DNA of 64,000 nt from Dyadobacter sp. UC 10 (GCF_008369915.1 NZ_VSRN01000001.1:4336501-4400500); one strand, 5' to 3'; counted from the first letter of the stretch, positions 8,372 through 18,442 are shown. The notes: generated by a model from the letters alone, not told the origin. Numbers and translations are program-made.

Positions 8372-9286
8372 ATGTATCAAGATTTGGATAAAGCTGGAAG
8401 TAGCCTGATCATAGTTGTCGGGGCAAGCGGGCATTTAGGAACAAGAATTACACACTATTTAACTGAAAAAGGGGCAAAAGTGAGGGCTTTGATCAGAAAT
8501 GGAAGCACGAACCGGAATATTGATATACTCATGAAAAGCGGCGCGGAGGTCATCATGGTCGACTTCAATGACCGCAGTGAGCTGGTTGCAGCACTTTCCG
8601 GTGCGGCTTGTGTGGTTTCGGCGCTCTCGGGATTGCGTGAAGTGATTGTGGACTTGCAGGTAAGGCTCGTCAAAGCGGCTGTGGAGGCAGGGGTAAAAAG
8701 GTTTATTCCTTCCGACTACTGCATCGATTACACCAAACTGAAACCGGGAACAAACCGAAACCTGGACCTGCGTCGGGACTTTAGTGAGATACTGGATCAG
8801 GAAAATATACAGGCCACATCAATACTGAATGGTATGTTCGCCGATCTGCTCACCGGCCAGGCACCGCTTGTACAGTTCGGCCTGAAAAAGGTGATTTATT
8901 GGGGCAGCTCCTATCAGCCGATGGATTTTACGACCATTGAAGACACAGCCCAATTTACCGCAGCCGCTGCCATGGACCTGCAAACGCCCCGTTACCTGCG
9001 GGTGGCAGGAGAAGTAGCGACCGTCCGCGACCTGGCGAAAGCGGCAAGTCTGGCGAAAGGGAAAAAGTTTGGAATATTTCGGATCGGAGGACTTGGACTG
9101 CTGGCCGCGATGATCAAAATTGCGCGTACCTTATTTCCACAAAAGAAAGAAGTATTTCCCGCCTGGCAGGGCATGCAATACCTGCATGATATGCTTAGCG
9201 GACTTCCCAAACTCCACCCGCTCGACAACGACCGTTATCCGCAAATCAAATATACGCGTGTGCATGAAGTGCTAACAAAGAGCTAG
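8372..9286 (+). CDS. NmrA-like NAD(P)-dependent reductase/epimerase
   Basis: 304 residues from the ATG at 8372 (an upstream in-frame ATG at 8336 adds 12 unlikely residues). A Rossmann fold opens with GASGHLGTRI (residues 17-26), followed by the basic RALIRNGS typical of NADP-binding NmrA/isoflavone-reductase-like enzymes, and by AACVVSALSG and KRFIPSDYC. It is an atypical short-chain reductase: the SDR Tyr-x-x-x-Lys is not evident. Substrate unknown. Located alone between a terminator and a convergent aminopeptidase gene. Confidence 0.82.
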   Translation: MYQDLDKAGSSLIIVVGASGHLGTRITHYLTEKGAKVRALIRNGSTNRNIDILMKSGAEVIMVDFNDRSELVAALSGAACVVSALSGLREVIVDLQVRLVKAAVEAGVKRFIPSDYCIDYTKLKPGTNRNLDLRRDFSEILDQENIQATSILNGMFADLLTGQAPLVQFGLKKVIYWGSSYQPMDFTTIEDTAQFTAAAAMDLQTPRYLRVAGEVATVRDLAKAASLAKGKKFGIFRIGGLGLLAAMIKIARTLFPQKKEVFPAWQGMQYLHDMLSGLPKLHPLDNDRYPQIKYTRVHEVLTKS

Positions 9287-9304
9287 ACAGCTTTGCCGGT
9301 ATCG

Positions 9305-10069
9305 CTATTTGAAGATCCCGTTCATTTTGGTCAGGATAAGAGGGGCTTTGTCCGTCACCACAATGGTGTGTTCATGCTGTGCCATAAATCCGCCTTTTTC
9401 TCCCACCATCGTCCAGCCATCGCTCAGCTGGGCTGCATAAGACGATGTTGTCGAAATGAAGGTTTCGATTGCGACGACCGAATTTTTCCTGAACCGTCTC
9501 TGGTCAGAACTGTTTTTAAAGTTCAGTAACTCGTTCGGCTGTTCGTGAAGCGCCCTGCCAATGCCGTGCCCTGCCAGGTTTCTGATCACTTTGAAGCCCC
9601 GTTTTCTGGCCTCTGTTTCCATTAAATGGCCTATATCAGCTATTTTGACGCCACCTCTTATGCTGTTGATCGTTTTCAACAAAATCTCTTTGGAGGCATT
9701 GATCAGCTTTTCATGTTGATAAATGTCTTTTCCAAGAACAAATGATCCGCCGTTGTCAGCCCAAAATCCATTCAGCTCTGCCGAAACGTCTATATTGATG
9801 AGATCGCCTTCTTTCAATTTCCGTTTGTCGGAAGGTACCCCGTGACAAAATTCATTATTCACGCTGATGCAAGTCCAGCCGGGAAAGCCATAGGTCGAGT
9901 GCGGGGCTGATTTTGCCCCGAATCCGGCCAGTATTTCGGCGCCATATTCATCAAGCTCTTTGGTTGTCATGCCAGGCTGCGCATAGGCTGTCATCTTCTT
10001 CAAAGTACAGGCTACCGCCTCACTGGCATTTTGCATTCCGGTTAAATCGGATTCTGCTGAAATGGACAT
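9305..10069 (-). CDS. map: Methionine aminopeptidase, type I
   Basis: 254 residues. The dinuclear metal site of E. coli Map is fully present: Asp94, Asp105, His168, Glu202 and Glu233, plus the substrate His76 (FCHGVPS). It removes the initiator methionine from nascent proteins in the cytoplasm. The gene stands alone, away from the ribosomal/secY neighbourhood where the housekeeping map of Bacteroidota usually lies, so this may be a second copy. A 9-bp palindrome lies about 100 bp upstream (10169-10193). The ADNGGSFVLG block differs from E. coli but is common in this subfamily. Confidence 0.92.
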   Translation of the reverse strand: MSISAESDLTGMQNASEAVACTLKKMTAYAQPGMTTKELDEYGAEILAGFGAKSAPHSTYGFPGWTCISVNNEFCHGVPSDKRKLKEGDLINIDVSAELNGFWADNGGSFVLGKDIYQHEKLINASKEILLKTINSIRGGVKIADIGHLMETEARKRGFKVIRNLAGHGIGRALHEQPNELLNFKNSSDQRRFRKNSVVAIETFISTTSSYAAQLSDGWTMVGEKGGFMAQHEHTIVVTDKAPLILTKMNGIFK

Positions 10070-10406
10070 AATGGTATTGTAATATGGAACCGCTGATTTT
10101 CTGACTTCAAAGTATCCCTGGCTGCCGCGCAGCTGTTACTGATATTTGATTTTGTAAAAATAGGGTTTCATTTCTTTCGAACGCAAAGAAATGCACTGAC
10201 CGCAGCGGGAAGGACGCACTGCAGTGTAAAAAAGATCCGAATTGTGCGGCAAGATAATCTGATAGTTAGGCGGTTACAAAATGGCTGATTTCAGGGATAG
10301 TTTGCTATTGTTCGCGGGTGTATTTTTGACCCGAACCTGTTATTGAAAACGAGCCGCGACAAGTTTCACTTACTGGTCGGGACGCAAATGTTTATTTTAA
10401 CTCAGT
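10070..10406. other. Divergent intergenic region between map and the OmpA-family gene
   Basis: No gene seen. Holds the map leader, a near-consensus minus-strand -7 box (TATTTTTA at 10155-10162), a palindrome at 10169-10193, and the undefined promoter of the plus-strand gene at 10407. Confidence 0.5.
10169..10193. promoter_or_regulatory. 9-bp palindrome upstream of map, possible operator
   Basis: CATTTCTTT (10169-10177) and AAAGAAATG (10185-10193) are perfect arms with a 7-bp spacer. It lies 7 bp upstream of a minus-strand TATTTTTA box, thus over the expected -33 region of map. No T-run follows, so an operator is favoured over a terminator. Confidence 0.4.
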
Positions 10407-11702
10407 ATGAAAAATTTTTTGTTGGTTATTATTTTCAGTGCAATATCGATCTGCTGCCCGGCCCAGCTGCTGGACCGGATCAAAAACAGGGTCGAGCAAA
10501 AAGTAGTTGACCAGGTCGACCGTTCAATTGATAAGGCCCTCGAAAAAAAGGAGAAAGAGAGCGCAACTAAGCCTGACAGCTCAGTAGAGAACAGGCAGAA
10601 TGAAGAGCCGGCTAATAACGCGGAATCGGATGCGGTCCCCAATGCCGGCGATAAAAACGCTGCTGCCGGAGATATTACATCCTATTCACGCTTTGACTTT
10701 ATCCCCGGTGAAAAAATCATCGCCCACGAAGATTTCTCCAAGGATGAAGTCGGAGATTTCCCTGCAAACTGGAATACCCGCTCGGGCGCCGAGCTGGTTA
10801 CTGTTGAAGGTCGCGCCGGAAAATGGCTACGCATGAATCAAAATGGGATCTTTTATCCTGAAAACCTGACGGCTGACCTTCCTGAGAACTTTACGCTTCA
10901 ACTTGACCTGCTTGCGAATAAGCAGGTTTCGAACATCGGCGAACTGATGATCAGCCTGATGCAGACCAGTAATGCGGACCAGGTATTTGAGTGGGGCGAG
11001 TCCGACCGCATGCAAGCGCCCAGCTTTAAGATTTCGTTTCAGCCAACCGGTTCGGACAAAGGCCAGCTAATTTATTCGTCCAATCTGATCGGCAGGCAAA
11101 GCAAGTACGGGGTGCCGGAATTCAGGACGGAAAAGAATAGCACGCGTGTTTCCATCTGGCGACAAAAACAGCGCGTGCGTGTTTATCTGGATAGTACCAA
11201 AATCCTGGACCTTCCCCGAGCACTTGACGGCGCAGCACCCTTAAATACTCTGGCATTTGCTGCAATCAATCCCGATTTTAACCAAAAAGGCGGTGCATTT
11301 TTCATAAGTAATATAGTCCTGGCAGTCGGAGCTGCCGATACCCGTAACAAGTTGGTGACCGAAGGCAGGTTTACCACGCACGGAATTTTGTTTGACGTAA
11401 ACAGCGATAAGATCCTGCCACAGTCCTATGGTACTTTGAAAGAAATTACGCGCGTACTGCAGGAGAATGCATCGATGAAGGTGCAGATTGTCGGGCATAC
11501 TGACGCGGATGGCGACGACGCCAGCAATATCGATCTCTCGAAACGCCGGGCCGCTGCCGTGAAAGAGGCAATGATTATACACTTTAACATCGACGGTGCC
11601 CGGCTTGAAACTGACGGAAAGGGCGAGACTCAGCCCGTTGATACCAACGAAACCCAGGTGGGTAAGGCTGGCAACCGGCGGGTAGAGTTCATTAAAATGT
11701 AA
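10407..11702 (+). CDS. OmpA-family outer-membrane/periplasmic protein
   Basis: 431 residues. Signal peptide at 1-20 (IFSAISICCPAQ). Residues about 25-90 are charged and may form a coiled coil (DRIKNRVEQKVVDQVDRSIDKALEKKEKE). About 100-310 is a beta-sandwich region resembling concanavalin/laminin-like folds (FPANWNTRSGAEL, VRVYLDSTKILDLPRAL). The C-terminal 110 residues are an OmpA peptidoglycan-binding domain (GILFDVNSDKILP, VQIVGHTDADGDD, LSKRRAAAVKEAMI, GNRRVEFIKM). This layout should tether an envelope protein to the cell wall. Transcribed alone; the next gene is convergent. Confidence 0.88.
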   Translation: MKNFLLVIIFSAISICCPAQLLDRIKNRVEQKVVDQVDRSIDKALEKKEKESATKPDSSVENRQNEEPANNAESDAVPNAGDKNAAAGDITSYSRFDFIPGEKIIAHEDFSKDEVGDFPANWNTRSGAELVTVEGRAGKWLRMNQNGIFYPENLTADLPENFTLQLDLLANKQVSNIGELMISLMQTSNADQVFEWGESDRMQAPSFKISFQPTGSDKGQLIYSSNLIGRQSKYGVPEFRTEKNSTRVSIWRQKQRVRVYLDSTKILDLPRALDGAAPLNTLAFAAINPDFNQKGGAFFISNIVLAVGAADTRNKLVTEGRFTTHGILFDVNSDKILPQSYGTLKEITRVLQENASMKVQIVGHTDADGDDASNIDLSKRRAAAVKEAMIIHFNIDGARLETDGKGETQPVDTNETQVGKAGNRRVEFIKM

Positions 11703-11725
11703 TGCGCCTTTCTATGCAAAATTTC

Positions 11726-14128
11726 TTACTGTGCCCTGAGATATTTCACCGGATCCGCAACCGCTGCTTTCATAGCATGTCCCAGTACGGTCAATGCGGT
11801 GATCAGCAGGGTCAAGCCTAATGTGGCCGCAATTAGCCAGACGCCCGTTGAGATGCGGTGGGCATACTGCTGCAGCCAGCTGCCGGTGAGCCACCATCCC
11901 AGTGGCGCGGCAATCAGGGAGCCGATCAGGATCAGGCGGCCAAACTCTCTGCCAAAAATCCATAGTAATTGTTGCGTGCGTGCGCCCAGTACACGCCTCA
12001 CGCCAATTTCTTTGGCGCGGCCTTCGGCCATAAATGTTACCAATCCGTAAAGTCCAATGCAGCTCATAGCCATTGCAATGCATGCGAACACCTGGACAAA
12101 TCCTGCCAGCAGCCGCTCCATATCAAAAAAAGATCCCAGCAAATCATCCAGATGGTCGGCTTTGTAAACGCGGTCCGGCAGGACTTCATCCCAAACCTGC
12201 TCGATGGCTTTTAGTGTCGTTTCAGGAGGAGTCGGCGACAATGTGAGTACAGCCATAGTCGTATGTCCGAGGTCGTGGACGATGGTAACGGGCTGGATCG
12301 ACTGATGCAGATCGCCGCTTCTGAAATCTTTTACCACGCCGACAATGATACGGTCAGCGTCCTTGATTCGCATTCTTTTACCCACAACAGCACTTACCGG
12401 CGAAACGCCCAGTTGTCGCACCAGCGCTTCGTTGACCAGTACTTCCTGCGCAGTGGTATCGGTTGAACGAAAATTGCGCCCTGCTGCCAGGGACAGTCCA
12501 AATGAGGGAATATAATGTTCATCGGCCGCCCGCAGACGCGTTTCAAAAGGTTCAGGCTTGGAGGCAATGTGATAGCTGAACGGAGTTGGGCGGTTGTAGG
12601 GTGAGGCGGGCGGATCGCTGCCAAATGTGACGTTTTCGACGCCGGGTAACTGCAACCAGCTCTGACGCAACTGATCATAAGGTACAGGGTTGGGAGGTGA
12701 AAGCCAGACCGTAAGCATCCGATCATGCCTGAAACCCCAATCTACTTTCTGCATGTGGCGGAGTTGCGCCGTGATGACGAGCACGATGATCAAAAAAAGT
12801 TGTGACAAAGTGAATTGCGCGGTAATCAATGTCCTTCGGATGGTAAATCCGCCGACTGTCTTGGTAGTGAGTTGCCCCGTCAATGCTTTTGTCGGATTAA
12901 ATCCGGACAGCACCCACGCAGGATACAGGCCGGCCAGTATGATGACGCTGGCAATCAAAGCAAGAAACCATACCAGCGCTTTTGGCTGCAGCAGATCGAG
13001 GATGGATATGGCGGGGTGGAGCATATCCACTTGCGTAGCCAGCGTCCGATTGACCAGCGGCATAGCCAGTTGGGTCAGCATCAGGGATATGATAATGGCG
13101 ATGCACGTCAGTATCGCTGTTTCGAGCATAAATTGCCTGATCAGCTGGAATTGATTGCTTCCGACAGCTTTACGCACGCCCACCTCCCTTGCTCTTTGCA
13201 AAGCCTGGGCGGTTGCCAGATTGATATAGTTGATGCACGCAGCCAAAACCAGCAGTAACCCGATGGCCGTCAGGGCGTACAAGACTGGCCGTGGCGCCAT
13301 GCCGCTGCGTTCATGGTTGAGGTCTTCCAGCGGCAACATATGATAGTCGTATTGCGCTGCTTTTTCAGCAGGCAGGCTGTTTTTACGGATCGCGTCCAGG
13401 GCCTCATGCAACTGCTGCGGGCTTGCTCCATCGCGCAACAATACAAAACACATCGTTTGCAGGCCTTCCCAGTCGGCCGTTGCGCCGCTCTGTTCCATGC
13501 CTGGTATGGTAGTGTACGATATCAATGCATCGAAACGCAGCTGGGTGTTGGCAGGCGGGTTTTTGATCATGCCCGTCACCGTAAGATCCACACGGTTGTC
13601 TAATCGCAACGTGCGACCGATCGGATCGGCGCCGTCGAAATATTTGCGTGCATAGCGTTCGCTGATCACAATCGTGTTAGGCTCAGACAGGGCGGTTTTG
13701 GGATTGCCGGAAATCCATTCGACCAAAAAATGATTGAAATACTGTGGTTCGGCAAAGCAGACATTCCGTGCTTCATTAAATTTTTTGACCCAGCCCTTTT
13801 TTCCGTCCGGCACGCTGATCGTGCGTCCGAAGACGGTTTCGAGCCTCGTCGCACTTTTTACAAACGGATACTTCCTGCGCAGCTCTTCTGCCAGTGGGCG
13901 GGGAGCCGCATCCGTTTGCATGGTGGTTTCTCTTTTAATGTCGGTCACCACCCAGAAAGACCGGCCCATATTCGGATGGTGCCGGTCGAAGCTGAACATA
14001 TAGTTGACCACCAGAAAAATGACAAGACCACTGGCAAGTCCAAGAGCGAGACTTGACACCCGGATCATATTAACCTGGCGTTGCCGCCACATTCGCCGGA
14101 AGGAAAGGGTTAGGTAATGTGCGAGCAT
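11726..14128 (-). CDS. FtsX/MacB-like ABC transporter permease
   Basis: 800 residues with the duplicated layout of Bacteroidota MacB/FtsX permeases: an N-terminal helix (about 20-42), a periplasmic MacB core (about 50-250), three or four helices (about 280-430), a second TM and periplasmic core (about 430-660), and a final FtsX domain (about 670-800) ending in VADPVKYLRAQ. The REVGVRKAVGS and KEIGVRRVLGA coupling motifs are both present. No ATPase gene is adjacent, so the partner must be encoded elsewhere. Such permeases drive lipoprotein or peptide extrusion by mechanotransmission. A perfect 18-bp hairpin sits 6 bp before the start codon. Confidence 0.9.
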   Translation of the reverse strand: MLAHYLTLSFRRMWRQRQVNMIRVSSLALGLASGLVIFLVVNYMFSFDRHHPNMGRSFWVVTDIKRETTMQTDAAPRPLAEELRRKYPFVKSATRLETVFGRTISVPDGKKGWVKKFNEARNVCFAEPQYFNHFLVEWISGNPKTALSEPNTIVISERYARKYFDGADPIGRTLRLDNRVDLTVTGMIKNPPANTQLRFDALISYTTIPGMEQSGATADWEGLQTMCFVLLRDGASPQQLHEALDAIRKNSLPAEKAAQYDYHMLPLEDLNHERSGMAPRPVLYALTAIGLLLVLAACINYINLATAQALQRAREVGVRKAVGSNQFQLIRQFMLETAILTCIAIIISLMLTQLAMPLVNRTLATQVDMLHPAISILDLLQPKALVWFLALIASVIILAGLYPAWVLSGFNPTKALTGQLTTKTVGGFTIRRTLITAQFTLSQLFLIIVLVITAQLRHMQKVDWGFRHDRMLTVWLSPPNPVPYDQLRQSWLQLPGVENVTFGSDPPASPYNRPTPFSYHIASKPEPFETRLRAADEHYIPSFGLSLAAGRNFRSTDTTAQEVLVNEALVRQLGVSPVSAVVGKRMRIKDADRIIVGVVKDFRSGDLHQSIQPVTIVHDLGHTTMAVLTLSPTPPETTLKAIEQVWDEVLPDRVYKADHLDDLLGSFFDMERLLAGFVQVFACIAMAMSCIGLYGLVTFMAEGRAKEIGVRRVLGARTQQLLWIFGREFGRLILIGSLIAAPLGWWLTGSWLQQYAHRISTGVWLIAATLGLTLLITALTVLGHAMKAAVADPVKYLRAQ

Positions 14129-14134
14129 TTTTAT

Positions 14135-14183
14135 AGCGTTTTTGTTTATATATGTAGTTTTATTTTATATAAACAAAAACGCT
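14135..14183 (-). promoter_or_regulatory. Perfect 18-bp inverted repeat at the permease start
   Basis: Arms at 14135-14152 and 14166-14183 are perfectly complementary (core AGCGTTTTTGTTTATAT), with a 13-nt loop. On the minus-strand mRNA the hairpin ends only 6 nt before the ATG at 14128 and would cover any ribosome binding site. No U-run follows on the minus strand; a short TTTTATT follows on the plus strand. It could sequester translation, or be an operator or terminator. Confidence 0.6.
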
Positions 14184-14289
14184 TTTATTCTACTCAGTAC
14201 TCAGATTAATTTTCCCGGCAAATAATTAATGAAGCTGTTGCTTACAATCCGGTGGCGGAAGTGAAAAGCTGTCAAAACGCGCCGGCAAG

Positions 14290-17200
14290 CTAGTTTTTAA
14301 TTACTTTCAATACATTATTCCCTTCTGCTTTTAGTAAAAATACGCCCGGGGAAAATCCTGATATGTCTATCTTCTGGGAGTTTGCTGATTTTTTGACGGT
14401 CTTAATTATCCGGCCGGTCAAATCAACGAAATCCACAGACGCTGCATTGGTCTTTTGCCAATCGATCCATAGCTCGTTTTTAGCAGGGATAGGGTATGCT
14501 ATCATTCCGTTTATTTCAGGCAATTTAACCGAGACGATTTTGCTGTATGCCGTTTTTCCATCTAACTCCAACACTTTCAAACGATAATAAGCGCGGTGAC
14601 CAAAACGGGTATGGGAATCTGTAAAGCTGTAATCGGTACTGGCCAGTGTATTTGCCATAACGTGGCCGATCTTGTTAAATGATTTTCCATTCTCGCTGTA
14701 TTCTACCTGGTATGTACCAATATTTTCCTGTTCGGTCACTTTCCAGTCCAGCCGCACTTTCTGATCGTCGGTATGCTTGCCTTCAAAACTGATCAGGCGA
14801 ACTGGCAACGGATTCTGAGTGGCAGTACCGGCAAAAAAACCGCTAAAACCATCAACGTCAAAAGTTACTTCCCATCGGTTCTGGCCGGTATTCCATTGGA
14901 TATCATTGTCATCCGGATCAATCACCCTGCGCGAACCGCCATAAGATGAAGGGTTTCCGCTTTCATCTTCACTTGGTCCGTGAAACTGGTAGATCCTCAG
15001 GTTACCCTTTCGGTCTTCTTCCCCATCCGGGTCGCCGGTCGGCAAATAGGCCGAAGAAGTAAGCTGCATGTTCAATGCGGTAAATTCTTCCTGGGTGAAA
15101 TACAGGACCACGCGACCTGTCGCTGATTCCGCATCGTCCTCCGGAACAATGTCAAAGTGTCTTTGCAGATACACGGCATCATTGAATGTTTGTACCTGGG
15201 TATCAACCCACACCCTGGCGTTTACGGTGCCGGTCAGACTGGTCGGTATCAATGTTAACAGATCTGAGTCACATACCGCTCCGTCCGTGCTAAAAGTGTG
15301 GGGGTAACTGTTGTCAAAAAGGTATGAGCTTGTATTTCCGTCTGCGGCCAGTGCAGTTACATCTGCCGGCCGCACACCCTGAAATTCCAAAGCGCCCATG
15401 TCCATACTGCCGTTGAATATCCTGTTGTTTCCGGCCAGGTCTTTTACAGGGAGTGTGCCGGGTAGGTAGTAATCGGCGTCGCCTGCATCAATTGCCGGGC
15501 TGCATAACGTAAGTGAGAAATCTTCATTCCCGATGTCGCTGAATCCGGGATCTTCATCGAGATTTCGCCCTCCGTCATGGATATCTGATCCATTTTCGTA
15601 ATCGTGAAGTTTCCAGTCGTAACTGCCCCCGCTGCCTCCGACGATGCTATTTGAAAAAAATGCAATCGAACCCAGGGCCATAAAGTTGGACAGAGGTGAA
15701 ATCTCGCCTTCGGGTGATGAATCTTCTGTTATTATATTGTCGTAAACAATACTGTTAGCGATCCAGGTTTCTGATGCGATCATACCTACTGCGGGGCCAC
15801 TTGATAAGGACAGGTTTTGTGTGATAGTGGTGTTCAGGAAGACGGAAGGATAAAAGGACCCGAAAATAGCTATTCCGCTTCCGGCGCCGGCATCAATATT
15901 GTGATAGATAAGGGAATTCGTGATGGTCACGTAAGCATTAAACGCCATCATGCCACCGCCCAGAATTCCGATGTTTTTCCTCAAAACAACGTTTTCAATC
16001 AATGCATCGGAATCCATGACCAAAATCCCGGCGCCGAAACCGGCGGGTACTTCCGTTTCGCTGACAAGGATTGTTTCTTCCGGGTTGCCGAACAAATTTT
16101 GCGCACCTTCTATCTTAAACCCATTTAACGCCACGCCGAAATCCTGCAAGGCGACCATCGTGATCAGGCGGTTGGCATTGTCCTCATACCCTGGATCAAA
16201 ATCTTCATTATCAAGTATTTCAGTGAAATTGAAATTGTCGTTTTCTTCAAAGTCCCCACTCAAAATACTCGCATTGGCGGTAAGGCCGGGATTCCGTTCC
16301 TCGCGGGTGGTTTCCGTCCCTGCGAAACCGCCGTATAGGCTTATCCCGTCCACCATCAGAAACGTGTTAGCCTGATCTTTCGGATCGGCGTTGGATAAGT
16401 TATCGGGCCGGTAAAGTGGAAGATATGTTCCTCCGGCGACCCATATTTCAAAAATTTCGGGTTTGAATTGACCGGCAAAAAGTGCGTCGGCCACCTCGGG
16501 TGCGGCATTGTCCCAGCTATCTCCATTCCCTGAACCGGCGCCGCCTTTTTTAACAAATAATACCCCGTCACTGTTCGGAGTAAGGACTGAGCTCAGATTT
16601 CCATACAGACTTTCCAGGGCGCCGATGTCGACTGCGTCTCCTGTGATTCTTACTGTCCCTCTCTGGTCGGTGGTGAGCGCTGACAACTCGGGAGACTGTC
16701 CTGCCTGAAAATATAGATTATTACCCGTATTCACTGCGGGGCTGCCAGGCCGCAAACCGGGAAAACCGTAATGGAATAAGGGGTCTGTATCCAGATTATT
16801 TCCTCCATCAGTTCCGAAACCGGCATTCCAGGCACTGCTTCCGCCACTTCCTGCAACGATGCTGTATGCAAATGACGCATTTGCGCCCTCCTCGAAAGAT
16901 ACCTCCGTTATATCAGCAGCGTAATTGCCGTAGATAATGGAGTTTCTGATTGCCGCCGCGGTACCGGCCCCCGTCAAAACCACCCCGGCGCAGGTACCAT
17001 CTGCAGTATTTGATGTGATGGTCGCATTGGTAATTACAGGGGAAGAATTGTCGGCATACACGGTGCCGCGTCCCAGCGCATAGTTGATGCCGATCAATGC
17101 ATTGGTCATCACAAAATCCGATTCAAAACCGTAGAAAGCACTGCCAAGCCCGGCGGCATTGTAACTGATAAGCAAATTGCTCAGAGAAGGCGACGAATTG

Positions 17201-18141
17201 AAAGCTGCTATACCGCCGCCGGAATTTCCGAAGATCTCTTCTTCATTAACCGTAATTGAAGTGGGGCTATTGGCGTTTCCGCCGACAATTACAAATCCGT
17301 CGAGGCTTGCACTCCCCAGGTTACCGGCGGAGATAACAACATGGTAAGCATTCTCATTCGTGTTGTTGTCAGAGAAGTCATCGTCGTTAAAATCGCCGCT
17401 CAGAATGGTTACAATATCCCCTCCGATTCCAAGTTCTGACCCGGCAGACATGTTCAGATCACGTTCATTGACCGATGTTTCATTTCCTGCGAACCCTCCA
17501 TATATTTTTACATCCGGCAGCATGATGAAAGCTTTGTCGCGTGGATCGGGTCCCTCATCCGTATAATTGTGATCATAAAGCGGATGGTAAATTCCGTTCG
17601 CTACCCAGATCTGTTCAACTCCGGCATTGTTTTTTGCATATGCAAGTGCATCTGACAGTTCTGTGAATGCATTTCCCCAGGTATCACCTTCCCCTGTTCC
17701 TTCCGCAAGATAATTGACATATAAGGTTGGGGGTACGGCCGTTGTAGCGGATTTCCGGGCGGTAGACGAATGTGGCCGCGCTGCCGGAGTTCTTTTTCCT
17801 GTTGCAAGAATGGCTTTTTTTAGCCAGGTTTTAGCGACTGTATCAGGCCTGGTCCTGTTTCGCTGCATTGCCCGCGGGGGTTTTGCCTGCCGGGTAGGGC
17901 CGGTGAAGGCAGCGAGCTTTGAATGGGTGCCGGGCTGGTTTGAGGCAGCAATAGTATGTCTAGCCCCCGGTTTTTCAACCCATTTATTCATAGTCTCCAT
18001 GCTGATTTCACCACGCTTTATCAGGCTTTGGAGCTTTTGGTTTTTAGTTGATCCTGCATTTATCTGAGCCGCAGAGCGCGTGACAGTGAGGAGGGGTAAT
18101 ACAATGCATAGGATAGTGAGGGTAAAATTTTGTCTGTTCAT
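14290..18141 (-). CDS. Giant secreted beta-helix protein with type IX sorting tail
   Basis: 1283 residues. A signal peptide (1-25) is followed by two similar halves, each starting LYVNYLAEGTGEGDTWGNA or LFVKKGGAGSGNGDSWDNA, the DxxWxNA-type entry of choice-of-anchor/beta-helix proteins. The halves contain repeated right-handed beta-helix turns (ITNATITSNTADG, NSIIYGNYA, NSIVGGSGGS) and closing PAIDAGDADY and DMGALEFQG blocks. About 1090-1190 is a fibronectin-like domain (RLISFEGKH, QVEYSENGKSFNKIGHV). The last 75 residues are a type A Por tail (YPIPAKNELWI, VDLTGRIIKT, GVFLLKAEG), so secretion by the type IX system and attachment to the surface are expected. No catalytic residues can be named; an adhesin or polysaccharide-binding role is plausible. 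Confidence 0.88.
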   Translation of the reverse strand: MNRQNFTLTILCIVLPLLTVTRSAAQINAGSTKNQKLQSLIKRGEISMETMNKWVEKPGARHTIAASNQPGTHSKLAAFTGPTRQAKPPRAMQRNRTRPDTVAKTWLKKAILATGKRTPAARPHSSTARKSATTAVPPTLYVNYLAEGTGEGDTWGNAFTELSDALAYAKNNAGVEQIWVANGIYHPLYDHNYTDEGPDPRDKAFIMLPDVKIYGGFAGNETSVNERDLNMSAGSELGIGGDIVTILSGDFNDDDFSDNNTNENAYHVVISAGNLGSASLDGFVIVGGNANSPTSITVNEEEIFGNSGGGIAAFNSSPSLSNLLISYNAAGLGSAFYGFESDFVMTNALIGINYALGRGTVYADNSSPVITNATITSNTADGTCAGVVLTGAGTAAAIRNSIIYGNYAADITEVSFEEGANASFAYSIVAGSGGSSAWNAGFGTDGGNNLDTDPLFHYGFPGLRPGSPAVNTGNNLYFQAGQSPELSALTTDQRGTVRITGDAVDIGALESLYGNLSSVLTPNSDGVLFVKKGGAGSGNGDSWDNAAPEVADALFAGQFKPEIFEIWVAGGTYLPLYRPDNLSNADPKDQANTFLMVDGISLYGGFAGTETTREERNPGLTANASILSGDFEENDNFNFTEILDNEDFDPGYEDNANRLITMVALQDFGVALNGFKIEGAQNLFGNPEETILVSETEVPAGFGAGILVMDSDALIENVVLRKNIGILGGGMMAFNAYVTITNSLIYHNIDAGAGSGIAIFGSFYPSVFLNTTITQNLSLSSGPAVGMIASETWIANSIVYDNIITEDSSPEGEISPLSNFMALGSIAFFSNSIVGGSGGSYDWKLHDYENGSDIHDGGRNLDEDPGFSDIGNEDFSLTLCSPAIDAGDADYYLPGTLPVKDLAGNNRIFNGSMDMGALEFQGVRPADVTALAADGNTSSYLFDNSYPHTFSTDGAVCDSDLLTLIPTSLTGTVNARVWVDTQVQTFNDAVYLQRHFDIVPEDDAESATGRVVLYFTQEEFTALNMQLTSSAYLPTGDPDGEEDRKGNLRIYQFHGPSEDESGNPSSYGGSRRVIDPDDNDIQWNTGQNRWEVTFDVDGFSGFFAGTATQNPLPVRLISFEGKHTDDQKVRLDWKVTEQENIGTYQVEYSENGKSFNKIGHVMANTLASTDYSFTDSHTRFGHRAYYRLKVLELDGKTAYSKIVSVKLPEINGMIAYPIPAKNELWIDWQKTNAASVDFVDLTGRIIKTVKKSANSQKIDISGFSPGVFLLKAEGNNVLKVIKN

Positions 18142-18442
18142 TGTTAACGTTGATTAAGAGGAGAAGATGGAAAAGGTGTTTCGAACAACTATGACCAACA
18201 AAGCCTTGGAATAATGCCTTATACTGACAGAAGGTACAGGTAATGCGGATAATCTAACCCATTATTTTCCAAAGTGTTAACGGATTTTTGTGTAAATGTG
18301 AGTCTGCGGAAATAATGGAGTCAGGCGCCGTCGATATCGTAGAACAATGATATGCTTCAATTAATCAATAACTTACATCCTGCTGCTACCTGGCGCTATG
18401 CTTTCGATCGCGGCTTATTCAAAAACTAAAAATCCAGCAACC
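18142..18442. other. Divergent intergenic region
   Basis: No gene seen. It separates the minus-strand beta-helix gene from the plus-strand cupin gene and must hold both promoters, but I find no exact TAnnTTTG box. The cupin frame is open back to 18398. Confidence 0.4.
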
